Of a DNA stretch of 64,000 nt, positions 20,735 to 29,029 are shown piece by piece. Numbering within the stretch: position 1 is the stretch's first letter; each line of letters begins with the position of its first letter. A model generated the notes under the pieces. It did not search any database and was not told where the DNA came from. It was given only the letters and a program-made list of their open reading frames with translations. This stretch comes from Acidimicrobiia bacterium (GTDB lineage: Bacteria > Actinomycetota > Acidimicrobiia > Acidimicrobiales > Poriferisodalaceae), in assembly GCA_022821985.1 (NCBI GenBank), contig JAJECP010000034.1, positions 1 through 64,000 of the forward strand. The letters are read 5' to 3'. The translations under genes were made by a program, and so were the position numbers.

Positions 20735-21868
20735 ATGACCGACGGTGGCAACGGCAGCAGGACAAACGGGCGCCTGCAAGGGCTGTATTCCCGGTGCGGG
20801 CAGAGCCCGTGGCTCGACAATCTTCGCCGAGGCTGGATCACCGGCGGCGAGCTCGACGCCTGGGTCGAACAAGGCATCCGCGGCCTCACGTCGAACCCGT
20901 CGATCTTCCAGAAAGCCATCGAGTCGTCCCCCGACTACGACGAGCAGTTCGGCGACCTCGTGTGCGGCGGCACTTCGGTCGACGACGCGTACTGGCAACT
21001 GGTCACCAGCGACATCCGGGGCGCGCTGGGGGCGCTCGAAGGGGTCCACGAGGCGTCGGGTGGCACCGACGGGTTCGTGTCGGTCGAGGTGGACCCATCG
21101 CTTGCGCACGACGAGGCGGCCACCACCAAGGCTGCCCGTGAGCTGCACGAAGCCATCGCACGACCGAACCTGATGGTGAAGATCCCCGGCACCCTCGAGG
21201 GTCTCGGCGCCATTCGCCAAATGATCGCCGAGGGTCGCAGCATCAACGTGACGCTCATCTTCTCGGTGGCCCGCTACGAACAGGTGGCCGAGGCATACCT
21301 GTGCGGGCTCGAGGATCGGGTCGCCTCCGGCGTCGCCGATCTGTCGGGCGTGGCCAGCGTGGCGTCGTTCTTCGTGAGCCGCACGGACACCGAGGTCGAC
21401 CGTCAGCTCGACGCCGTGGGCACCCCCAGCGCGCTGGGCTTGCGGGGACGCACCGCGGTGGCGCAGGCGCAGGCCGCCTACGGTCGCTTCGGCGAGATCT
21501 TCAGCGGGCCCCGCTGGGAGCGACTTGCTGCGCTCGGGGCCCAGGTGCAGCGTCCGCTGTGGGCGTCGACCAGCACCAAGAATCCGGCCTACCCCGACAC
21601 GCTGTACGTCGACGAGCTCATCGGCCCGCACACCGTCAACACCATGCCCGATGACACCCTGGCGGCCTTCTGCGATCACGGCAAACTGCGTCGCACCGTC
21701 GATGCCGATCAGTCCGCAGCCAACTACGTGCTCGGTGCCGTCCAGGCGCACGGCATCGACCTCGACGGCGTCGCCGACACGCTCGAGGCGCAAGGCGTCG
21801 CCGCCTTCACGAAGAGCTTCGACGAGCTGCTGGTGTCGCTGCAGACGAAGGCTGATTCGCTCGCCTGA
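20735..21868 (+). CDS. tal: Transaldolase
   Basis: Transaldolase transfers a dihydroxyacetone unit through a Schiff-base lysine. The lysine is in NLMVKIPGT, with the upstream GLTSNPSIFQKAI and the later ASTSTKNPAYPDT and DELIGPHTVNTMP. At 377 residues it belongs to the longer actinobacterial/cyanobacterial subclass. The ATG at 20735 has AGGAAGG at 20723-20729. It sits directly after tkt. Confidence 0.96.
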   Translation: MTDGGNGSRTNGRLQGLYSRCGQSPWLDNLRRGWITGGELDAWVEQGIRGLTSNPSIFQKAIESSPDYDEQFGDLVCGGTSVDDAYWQLVTSDIRGALGALEGVHEASGGTDGFVSVEVDPSLAHDEAATTKAARELHEAIARPNLMVKIPGTLEGLGAIRQMIAEGRSINVTLIFSVARYEQVAEAYLCGLEDRVASGVADLSGVASVASFFVSRTDTEVDRQLDAVGTPSALGLRGRTAVAQAQAAYGRFGEIFSGPRWERLAALGAQVQRPLWASTSTKNPAYPDTLYVDELIGPHTVNTMPDDTLAAFCDHGKLRRTVDADQSAANYVLGAVQAHGIDLDGVADTLEAQGVAAFTKSFDELLVSLQTKADSLA

Positions 21869-21957
21869 CGGCTCGCCAGGCAGACGCACGCGCCTGAATC
21901 TCGCAAGCTGAGCGGGTCGGTTGCAAACCGAAACTGACTGCCGTAGTGTGCGCGGCC

Positions 21958-22506
21958 GTGAAGACCGCCACAACGGGCCAGCCGAGCTGTTCCATCCAGG
22001 CAACCCTCGACATTGTTGGCGACCGCTGGACGCTGCTCATCCTGCGTGATCTGTTCCGCGGGGTGCGCCGCTTCAGCGCCATGCAGCACGACCTCGGCAT
22101 CGCTCGCAACATGCTGGCCGACCGGCTCGGCCGTCTCGTAGACGCAGGCGTTGTCGCCAAGGAGCCCTACCAGCACCGACCGGTCCGGTACGACTACGTC
22201 CTGACGGCCAAGGGCCTCGACCTGTCGAACAGCCTGCTCGCTCTGATGGCCTGGGGCGACCGCTGGTGCCACGACGGCGATGCGCCCACGGTGCTGGTGC
22301 ATGCCGACTGCGGGACACCGCTCGAGATCGCAACGCGATGCCCCGCCTGCGACGAGCCGGTCGGCCCCACTCGCATCCGCAGCCGGTCCAGCCGCAGCGG
22401 CGCATCCCCTCGCGGCCTAGTGCCCAGGGAGGAGCTGCGCGGCCGAGAGCTCGCCGCAGCCGCCACCGCCTTTCAACAGCAGCCCACGAACGGAGGGGCC
22501 CTGTGA
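21958..22506 (+). CDS. HxlR-family transcriptional regulator
   Basis: A winged-helix HxlR domain fills residues ~8-105: CSIQATLDIVGDRWTLLILR, the recognition helix around RFSAMQHDLGIARNMLADRL and the wing KEPYQHRPVRYDY. The C-terminal segment has a small cysteine pair (CPAC) and an Arg/Ser-rich tail. GTG 21958 is chosen; GTG 21946 is an alternative. HxlR members often respond to aldehydes, quinones or redox stress. Its TGA overlaps the FO synthase GTG (GTGA), so regulator and enzyme are probably coupled. Whether it represses its own operon cannot be seen. Confidence 0.88.
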   Translation: MKTATTGQPSCSIQATLDIVGDRWTLLILRDLFRGVRRFSAMQHDLGIARNMLADRLGRLVDAGVVAKEPYQHRPVRYDYVLTAKGLDLSNSLLALMAWGDRWCHDGDAPTVLVHADCGTPLEIATRCPACDEPVGPTRIRSRSSRSGASPRGLVPREELRGRELAAAATAFQQQPTNGGAL

Positions 22507-25025
22507 CCATCATCGAACCGTCGCACAGCGTGGACGATCCGGCAGCCAACGGCGCTTCATCCAATGGCGCTGCCGTAGCCCCGCAGCCCTCGGCGGCGTC
22601 GCTGGCACTCGCAGCGCTGCCGCTCACTGAGCTTGCCCAGCGGGCAGCAGCCGTGCGCGACCAGGCGTTCGGCACACGGGTGACCTACAGCCCGAAGGTG
22701 TTCATCCCGCTGACCATGCTGTGCCGCGACAAGTGCGGCTACTGCACGTTCGCTCAGCCCCCGGCGCGGCTCGACACGCCATACCTCACGCCCGAGCAGG
22801 TGCTGGAGATCGCCGCCAGCGGCGCCCGGGCGGGCTGCCACGAGGCGCTGTTCACCCTCGGCGAGCGCCCCGAGCTGCGCTACCCCGCAGCGGCGGACTG
22901 GCTTGCCGAGCACGGTTGGGACTCCACCGTCCACTACCTGGTCGAGATGTGCCGCCTCGTGCGCGACGAGACCGGGTTGCTCCCCCATGCAAACCCGGGC
23001 GCCATGACCGCGAGCGAGCTGGCGGCGCTGCGCGAGGTGTCGCCCAGCCAGGGGATGATGCTGGAATCGCTGAACCCCCACCTCGACTGCCACCGAGGAT
23101 CGCCCGACAAGGAGCCGGCTCGGCGCCTCGCCACGCTCGAAGCCGCCGGTGAGGGGGCCATTCCGTACACCACCGGGATCCTCGTGGGCATGGGCGAGTC
23201 GCTCGCCGACCGGCTGGCGGCACTGGAGGCCATCGCGGCGAGCCACGCTCGCTGGGGCCACATCCAGGAAGTGATCGTGCAGAACTTCCTGCCCAAGGCG
23301 GGCACGTCGATGCACAACATGCCCGCCTGCCCGCCCGACGAGTACGCGCAGGCCATCGCTCTGGCACGGCTGATCCTGCCCGCCGACATCCACCTGCAGG
23401 CCCCGCCCAATCTCTCCGACGACTTCGGCGGGCTGCTCGACGTCGGCATCGATGACTGGGGCGGCGTTTCACCGATCACCGCCGACCACGTCAACCCCGA
23501 GCGCCCGTGGCCGGCGCTCGATCGCCTGCGGGAGGTCACCGAAGCACGCGAATTCACGCTCGCTCCCCGGCTCACCATCTACCCAGAGTTCGCGCTGCAG
23601 CCCGAGCGCTGGCTGGCCGAGACGAACCGGTTCCCGGTGATGGACCGCTCCGACGCCGAAGGCCTCGGCCGTGACGACCCCGGCGGCCAGATGCCCGAAC
23701 GCACCATGGAGAACCTCAACGCCGGCTCCGGCGCAGACGTGCTGGTGGCCGACGAGAACTCCACCCAGTGGTACTCAGGCGGCGCCGGTCACCTGCCCAC
23801 GAACATCATGGGAGGCCCCTCGCATGCCCGCGGGGCTGTGCGCGAGGTGCTCGACGGGGTGATGGCCGGTCAGCAAGTCGGGCACGAAGAGATTGTCACC
23901 CTGTTCTCCGCGCGCGGACCCGAGGTGGTCGCCATCGGCGAGGTGGCCGACGAGCTGCGTCGCGAAGCAGTGGGCGACATCGTGACCTGGGTGCACAACC
24001 GCAACATCAACTACACGAACGTCTGCACGTTCAAGTGCAAGTTCTGCGGCTTCTCCAAGGGACCCCTGTCGTTGAACCTGCGGGGCACGCCGTACATGCT
24101 GACGCTGGCCGACATTCAGGAACGGGTGATCGAGGCCGCCGAGCTGGGCGCCACCGAGGTGACCCTGCAGGGCGGCATCCACCCCAGCTTCGACGGCGAC
24201 TACTACATCGACGTCTGCCGGGCAATCCACGATGTGGTGCCCGACATGCACCTGCACGGGTTCACGGCCCTCGAGGTCATCGAGGGGGCCAAGCGGCTCG
24301 GAGAGTCGCTCGTCGATTACCTGATGCGGCTCAAGGAGGCGGGGCTGAAGTCGCTGCCGGGCACTGCTGCAGAGATCCTCGACGATTCGGTGCGGGCGGT
24401 GCTGTGCCCCGACAAGATCAACACCGCCGAGTGGCTCGAATGCCATGAGGCGGCTCACGCCGTGGGTCTGCACTCGAACATCACGATCATGTTCGGATCG
24501 ATCGAGCATCCCGAGAGCTGGGCGAACCACATCGTGGCCACCCGCGAGCTGCAGAAGCGCACGGGCGGGTTCACCGAGTGGGTGCCGCTGCCGTTCGTGC
24601 ACATGGCCAGCCCGATCTACCTTCGCAAGGGCGCCCGCCGGGGCCCCACCTTCCGTGAGACGCTGCTGATGCATGCCGTGCCGCGGATCGCCTACCGGGG
24701 TCTCATCGACAACATCCAGGTGTCGTGGGTGAAGATCGGCCCACCCGGGGCCCAGCAGATCCTGCGGGCGGGTGCCAACGACATGGGCGGAACGCTCATG
24801 GATGAGAACATCTCGCGTGCTGCGGGAGCGCAGCATGGCCAGGGGCTGACCGAGCAGGACTTCCGCGATATCGCAGAACCCCTCGGGCGTCGCACCCGCC
24901 AGCGCCTCACCGGGTACCAGAACGCCGACGGTGCCCCCGAGGTGCGCAGCCGCATCCTGCGGCCCACCGACAACGCCACCGACCGCAAGCTCATCCCGCT
25001 CGAATCGCTCGGCAGTCGCGTCTAG
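22503..25025 (+). CDS. fbiC: FO synthase, CofG/CofH fusion
   Basis: This radical SAM enzyme makes 7,8-didemethyl-8-hydroxy-5-deazariboflavin (FO), the chromophore of coenzyme F420, from tyrosine and a flavin precursor. Two radical SAM modules are fused: the CofG half carries CRDKCGYC (Cys 74, 78, 81) and the CofH half carries CTFKCKFC (Cys 508, 512, 515). At ~840 residues it matches actinobacterial FbiC. The GTG at 22503 overlaps the HxlR stop; longer upstream readings run antisense to no purpose through that gene. It supplies F420 for deazaflavin-type enzymes such as the one at 16486. Confidence 0.96.
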   Translation: MTIIEPSHSVDDPAANGASSNGAAVAPQPSAASLALAALPLTELAQRAAAVRDQAFGTRVTYSPKVFIPLTMLCRDKCGYCTFAQPPARLDTPYLTPEQVLEIAASGARAGCHEALFTLGERPELRYPAAADWLAEHGWDSTVHYLVEMCRLVRDETGLLPHANPGAMTASELAALREVSPSQGMMLESLNPHLDCHRGSPDKEPARRLATLEAAGEGAIPYTTGILVGMGESLADRLAALEAIAASHARWGHIQEVIVQNFLPKAGTSMHNMPACPPDEYAQAIALARLILPADIHLQAPPNLSDDFGGLLDVGIDDWGGVSPITADHVNPERPWPALDRLREVTEAREFTLAPRLTIYPEFALQPERWLAETNRFPVMDRSDAEGLGRDDPGGQMPERTMENLNAGSGADVLVADENSTQWYSGGAGHLPTNIMGGPSHARGAVREVLDGVMAGQQVGHEEIVTLFSARGPEVVAIGEVADELRREAVGDIVTWVHNRNINYTNVCTFKCKFCGFSKGPLSLNLRGTPYMLTLADIQERVIEAAELGATEVTLQGGIHPSFDGDYYIDVCRAIHDVVPDMHLHGFTALEVIEGAKRLGESLVDYLMRLKEAGLKSLPGTAAEILDDSVRAVLCPDKINTAEWLECHEAAHAVGLHSNITIMFGSIEHPESWANHIVATRELQKRTGGFTEWVPLPFVHMASPIYLRKGARRGPTFRETLLMHAVPRIAYRGLIDNIQVSWVKIGPPGAQQILRAGANDMGGTLMDENISRAAGAQHGQGLTEQDFRDIAEPLGRRTRQRLTGYQNADGAPEVRSRILRPTDNATDRKLIPLESLGSRV

Positions 25026-25033
25026 CGACTGAT

Positions 25034-25062
25034 GGGGCCCGCTGCGCAGGCGGCAGGGCCCT
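25034..25062 (+). terminator. Possible GC hairpin after fbiC
   Basis: Two copies of GGGCCC (25035-25040 and 25056-25061) are self-complementary and 15 bases apart, shortly after the fbiC stop. They could form a GC stem, but there is no following T-run, so a terminator role is a guess. Confidence 0.3.
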
Positions 25063-25179
25063 CTGCTCCCAGGATCCAGCAGGTCCAACGTCGCAGAGTT
25101 CCCTGCCGCCTCCGCAGCTATGGCATCGGTTTCTCGCCGCGGTCGTGGCGAGTGGGGTGGGGCGTACGCTGCGCCTGAG

Positions 25180-25911
25180 ATGAAGTCTTCTGTCTCGCGC
25201 TCTGTCGCAGCGGGTGTTCTGCTCGTCGGCGTTGCGCTCATCGTGTGGACTGCCGTCGACGAACCCGACGATGGCCTCGGCGTCACTGAGGCTGCCAACG
25301 CGCCGACCACGACGCCGCAGGCGGAACCGATCGAGGCATCGCCGACGACGGCTGCAGTTGAAGCCACGACGCTAGAGACGGCAACCACGACGACTTCTGC
25401 ACCGGTGCCGACGACAACGACGGAGGCACCCGAGCCGATTCCGGCGCTTGGCACCGCACTCACACTCAGCAAGCTCGACGGCTGGCTCAACACCGACGCC
25501 ACGTCTCTTGAGGAGATCCGGGCAGACAACGAGATCACGGTGGTGCAGTTCTGGACCTTCGGCTGCCGGAACTGCAAGAAGACGCTCGACGCGTTGGCCC
25601 AGCTTCATGCTGATTTCCGGAATCGAGGTGTGGAGGTCGTAGGGGTCCACTCCCCCGAGTTCGGCTACGAGGCCAACGTCGACAACATCATCGAAGCCGC
25701 TGCCGAACTCGGCGTGGTCTGGCCGATCGCTCTCGACACCACCAAGTACAACTTCCACGTCTGGCAGGAAGGCCCCACCGGTTACTGGCCGCGCGTCTAT
25801 GTCATCGACAGCGACAACCAGATCCGCTTCGATCGCCGCGGCGACGGCACGCACACCTACCGGGAGCTCTACGCAACCGTCGAGCGACTCCTCGCCGAGG
25901 ACAGCACCTAG
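25180..25911 (+). CDS. Membrane-anchored thioredoxin-like protein (TlpA/ResA type)
   Basis: The start ATG 25180 (MKSSVSRS) gives an N-terminal membrane anchor (residues ~9-26), a Thr/Pro-rich linker to about residue 90, then a thioredoxin fold. The redox motif is WTFGCRNCKKT (Cys129, Cys132), with VGVHSPEFGYE and the cis-Pro region GYWPRVYVID following. It should face outside the cytoplasm and carry reducing or oxidising equivalents. A CcdA/DsbD-like membrane gene follows after 15 bases, its likely electron donor. Confidence 0.88.
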   Translation: MKSSVSRSVAAGVLLVGVALIVWTAVDEPDDGLGVTEAANAPTTTPQAEPIEASPTTAAVEATTLETATTTTSAPVPTTTTEAPEPIPALGTALTLSKLDGWLNTDATSLEEIRADNEITVVQFWTFGCRNCKKTLDALAQLHADFRNRGVEVVGVHSPEFGYEANVDNIIEAAAELGVVWPIALDTTKYNFHVWQEGPTGYWPRVYVIDSDNQIRFDRRGDGTHTYRELYATVERLLAEDST

Positions 25912-25926
25912 GCAGGCCGATCCGTC

Positions 25927-26538
25927 GTGGAAACCATCTTCGACACCCTCACCGAGGGCATCGGGGTGATCACGTGGGCCTGCACACTCACGGCGCTGGT
26001 GCCGGGGCTGGCACTGGTGCTGGTGGCTCGCAGGGCGCGGCTGACGGTGGCGCTGTACTACATCGCAGGTGCTGCGTTCCTGGCCTGGGCGCAGGCAGCC
26101 GGGCATTGGTGGGTCGCGGCGCGAGGTACAGCCGTGTTGATCGCCGGATTCGTCGCGGCTGGCACCTACGCGGCGGCATGGCGGGCGCCTGGACACTCGT
26201 CGCCGCTCGCCACCGGCGCAGGCCTCGTGGGCGGCGCGTTGGCGGGCTGGCTGTGGCGGCCCTGCGTGGGCGAACTCCTCGGCGACATCCTCAATGACGC
26301 CTCCACTGCCGGCCCACGCACGCTCGGGCTCATGTTCATCTACATGGTCGGTGTCTTGCTGCCGCTGCTGCTCATTGCCACCGCTCCCTACGCGGTGCCG
26401 GCTGTCGGCAGGGTGCTGGACCGGTTGCCATTCGCCATCGCCGGCGCCGCGGTCGGCGCGATCTACGCCGTGGCCTTGGCTATAGGCCAGTACGACGATC
26501 TCATCGGCGAGCTCTACCGCATCTCGGCTGGCTACTGA
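25927..26538 (+). CDS. CcdA/DsbD-like membrane electron carrier
   Basis: The 203-residue protein has about six hydrophobic segments. The motif WRPCVGELLGDIL (Cys113) resembles the conserved PCVGP region of CcdA/DsbD, and Cys19 in the first membrane helix (ACTLTALVPG) could be its redox partner. Such proteins pass electrons from cytoplasmic thioredoxin to extracytoplasmic thiol proteins. The GTG start at 25927 follows the thioredoxin-like gene by 15 bases, so the pair forms an operon. The assignment is by motif and context. Confidence 0.75.
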   Translation: METIFDTLTEGIGVITWACTLTALVPGLALVLVARRARLTVALYYIAGAAFLAWAQAAGHWWVAARGTAVLIAGFVAAGTYAAAWRAPGHSSPLATGAGLVGGALAGWLWRPCVGELLGDILNDASTAGPRTLGLMFIYMVGVLLPLLLIATAPYAVPAVGRVLDRLPFAIAGAAVGAIYAVALAIGQYDDLIGELYRISAGY

Positions 26539-26571
26539 GCAGCCAGCCCGGCCGGGGCCGCTCGTGGACGT

Positions 26572-26793
26572 CTAATCGTCGAACGGCTCTGACGCTCCCA
26601 TCGACTCCCGCAGGATCGAGGCTGCCTTGTGCGTGGCACGACGAGCCCGCGTGACGCTGCGCTCGAGCCGGGCGCGCTGGTCGCTGGTGTCAGCATCGGC
26701 GAGAGCGCCCTGCAGCAGCTCGATGCTGAGCTCGGCGAGTCGCTCGGCCGTGTCGTCGAGGCGGTCTGCCAGCTCAGCGATCTCGTCATTCAT
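26572..26793 (-). CDS. Small helical protein of unknown function
   Basis: From ATG 26793 the gene encodes 73 residues, MNDEIAELADRLDDTAERLAEL onwards, a single long amphipathic-helix pattern with an acidic start and basic middle, probably coiled coil. The ATG overlaps the TGA of the upstream glcF-like gene (ATGA), so it is the last gene of the glcDEF operon. No family recognised. Confidence 0.6.
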   Translation of the reverse strand: MNDEIAELADRLDDTAERLAELSIELLQGALADADTSDQRARLERSVTRARRATHKAASILRESMGASEPFDD

Positions 26794-28046
26794 GCCGGCG
26801 CGCCGCCATCCAGGTGCTCGGCCACGATCTCCAGCGGGTAGCGAACGTCGAGGCCCGCGGCTTGCAGGTGCAGCGTGCATCCGGGGTTCGCGCTGGCGAT
26901 AACGCTCGCACCTGTGCGCTCGATGGCGGCCACCTTGCGCTCCCGTACTGCTCCGGCAACCTCAGGGTGCTGCTGGGAATAGGCGCCGCCTGCGCCGCAG
27001 CACAGACCGTCGTCGTCCAGCTCGACGACATCGAAGAACCGGCTGAGCACCGTGCGTACCGGCAGGTGCGCCTGCTGGACGTGGCGCAGATGGCACGGGT
27101 CTTGCACTGCGATCCGCGGACGTTGTGCCCGGCTGCCCGCGCCCTCCGGCAGGTCGTCGACCCGTGCAGCCAGCCATTCGTGCACATCCTGCACGCGTCC
27201 TGCGAACTGGCGGGCCTCTTCGGTGCCCAGCAGGTGACCGTATTCCTTCATGGTGGCGCCGCAGCCTGCCGAGTCGATCAGGATCGGAGCTTCACCGGGC
27301 AGCGCCGCCATCACCTTTTGCGCGAGGCGCCGGGTGTCGGAGGCCAAGCCCGCGTGGAGGTGCAGCGAGCCGCAGCAGGCGGCCCCCGCCGGCGGCAGAG
27401 CGACACCGGCACCGGTTGCCTCGATCACGGCCTGCACGGCCCGGTGGGTGTCGCGCATCCACGCGTCCATGACGCATCCGGTGAACAGCCAGACATCGTC
27501 GCCGCTGGCAGTGAGCGGTGCCTGGCGCACCGGCACACGCGGCAGCGAGGCGGTCATGGCACCGAGTTGGCGAAATGGACGCACACGACCCAAGAGGCTC
27601 AACAGGCGTACCAGGCCGAGCCGCTGAGACAGCCCCAGCAAGCGTGACCCGAAGCCAAGCAAGCGGGGCATGCCGAGTGCGCGGTAGGCGAGCCGCCGCA
27701 GGCGCGGCTGATAGTTGGTCTGGGATGCCAGCGCCTCGCGGGTGGCTTCCATCATGTGGCCGTAGTGCACGCCGGCCGGGCAGGCCGTCTCGCAGCCACG
27801 GCACTGGATGCAGGCGTCCATGAACTCCACGAACGCGGCATCGGCCTCGCCCCGCTCGGCGGCATCGCGCATCATGGCAATGCGTCCCCGCGGCGATGCC
27901 GATTCCTCACCGGTCACGCGGTAGGTCGGGCAGTGCGGCAAGCACATGCCGCACGCCACACACGAAGCGAGCGTGTCGCTGTCGATATCGAGCTGCAGCG
28001 GAAACGTACTCGCTGTGCTCAACGGTTCACCCACGGGGCTCACCAT
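26790..28046 (-). CDS. glcF: Glycolate oxidase iron-sulfur subunit (GlcF-like)
   Basis: GlcF is the electron-transfer subunit of glycolate or related 2-hydroxyacid oxidases. Two [4Fe-4S] motifs lie at Cys 29/32/35/39 (CVACGMCLPHC) and Cys 79/82/85/89 (CIQCRGCETAC). Two CCG domains follow, with CCGSLHLHAG and GLCCGAGG. Starting at ATG 28046 gives 418 residues and a seven-base overlap with glcE; the longer frame upstream is antisense-like. Genes glcD, glcE, glcF and a small protein are all overlapping. Confidence 0.92.
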   Translation of the reverse strand: MVSPVGEPLSTASTFPLQLDIDSDTLASCVACGMCLPHCPTYRVTGEESASPRGRIAMMRDAAERGEADAAFVEFMDACIQCRGCETACPAGVHYGHMMEATREALASQTNYQPRLRRLAYRALGMPRLLGFGSRLLGLSQRLGLVRLLSLLGRVRPFRQLGAMTASLPRVPVRQAPLTASGDDVWLFTGCVMDAWMRDTHRAVQAVIEATGAGVALPPAGAACCGSLHLHAGLASDTRRLAQKVMAALPGEAPILIDSAGCGATMKEYGHLLGTEEARQFAGRVQDVHEWLAARVDDLPEGAGSRAQRPRIAVQDPCHLRHVQQAHLPVRTVLSRFFDVVELDDDGLCCGAGGAYSQQHPEVAGAVRERKVAAIERTGASVIASANPGCTLHLQAAGLDVRYPLEIVAEHLDGGAPA

Positions 28047-29029
28047 GGCCTCCGGCCGGGGTTGAGCCGGTTGTCGGGATCCAACCGTTGTTTGAGCTGG
28101 TCCATCAGCACAGCATTGGCCGGCGCGACCGGTGCAGCCGGCACTGGTTCGTGCCGATGCACCAGACCGATGCCGATCTCGGCCAGCCACTCGCCTCCGG
28201 AGCCGGCGAGCGCTCGCAGGTCCGAGGGCCGCATCGACTCGCGCCCGGCTGCGGGGATCGGCGGCCCGCCATTGGCGACACAGAAGCCCAGCGGCTCGAC
28301 CTTGGCAGCCTCTGCAGCCACGTCGGCCGGATCGCCCTCCAGCAGGATCCAAGTGTGCGATCCGTTCCACAGGATGCTGCTGGGCCGGTACAGCAGGTCC
28401 AACGCCGCGAAGGGGTCGCCGTCGCCCTCCAGCCATTGAGCGGCAGGCGGCACCGGCAAGGTCCGCAGTATCACCTCGGCCAGCAGACCGAGCGTTCCCA
28501 GCGAGCCCACCAGCAGGCGGGCCAAGTCGTACCCGGAGACGTTCTTCACCGTGGGACCGCCCGCAGTGACGACCTTGCCGGTTGCGTCAACGTGGCGGGT
28601 TTGCAGCACGAGATCGCGCACATGCCCGTAGCGAAGCCTCCGGTGTCCGCTGAAGCCGCACGCCAGTACCCCGCCCACGGTCGCCGCGTCGTCAGCCGGG
28701 TCGAGCGGCACCATCTGGCCGGTTTGAGCGAGATGCGCCGCCAGCTCGGTCACCGTCGTGCCGGCGCCGCAGCGAACCGTCATCTCCGACGGCTCGTGTT
28801 CCCACACGCCTGCAGGTGCACGGACCTTGCGCGTCCCCGCAAGCGGGGCGCCGCCGACGTCCCAATGAGTCTGTGCGCCCACCACCGTGACCGGATCGCT
28901 GATGCCGACTTCGCCGGCAAACGCAGTCACCTCCGCTGCAATGTTCGCAGCCAGGCTGGCCCCGGCATCGGCCGATCCGGTGCTCGCTGCTGCCGGCGTC
29001 GCGCCGGCGCTGTTGGGCTGCGAACTCAC
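28040..29029 (-). CDS. glcE: Glycolate oxidase FAD-binding subunit (GlcE-like)
   Basis: A PCMH-type FAD domain is shown by CGAGTTVTELAAHLA, ATVGGVLACGFSG and the VKNVSGYDLARLLVGSLGTLG motif. The protein has 329 residues, as expected for GlcE. The Ala/Ser-rich first 30 residues are probably disordered. Its GTG start overlaps the glcD TGA by GTGA, and its stop overlaps glcF. Confidence 0.92.
   Translation of the reverse strand: MSSQPNSAGATPAAASTGSADAGASLAANIAAEVTAFAGEVGISDPVTVVGAQTHWDVGGAPLAGTRKVRAPAGVWEHEPSEMTVRCGAGTTVTELAAHLAQTGQMVPLDPADDAATVGGVLACGFSGHRRLRYGHVRDLVLQTRHVDATGKVVTAGGPTVKNVSGYDLARLLVGSLGTLGLLAEVILRTLPVPPAAQWLEGDGDPFAALDLLYRPSSILWNGSHTWILLEGDPADVAAEAAKVEPLGFCVANGGPPIPAAGRESMRPSDLRALAGSGGEWLAEIGIGLVHRHEPVPAAPVAPANAVLMDQLKQRLDPDNRLNPGRRPW

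Noticed and set aside
19559..22003. An 814-codon open frame on the minus strand
   Set aside because: It is antisense to tkt and tal, which have clear domains and ribosome sites; high-GC codon bias opens the opposite frame.
25270..25450. Thr-rich coding stretch as a DNA repeat element
   Set aside because: It encodes a low-complexity linker in frame in the thioredoxin-like protein; common in secreted actinobacterial proteins.
23775..25577. A 600-codon open frame on the minus strand
   Set aside because: Antisense to fbiC and the thioredoxin-like gene; no domain.
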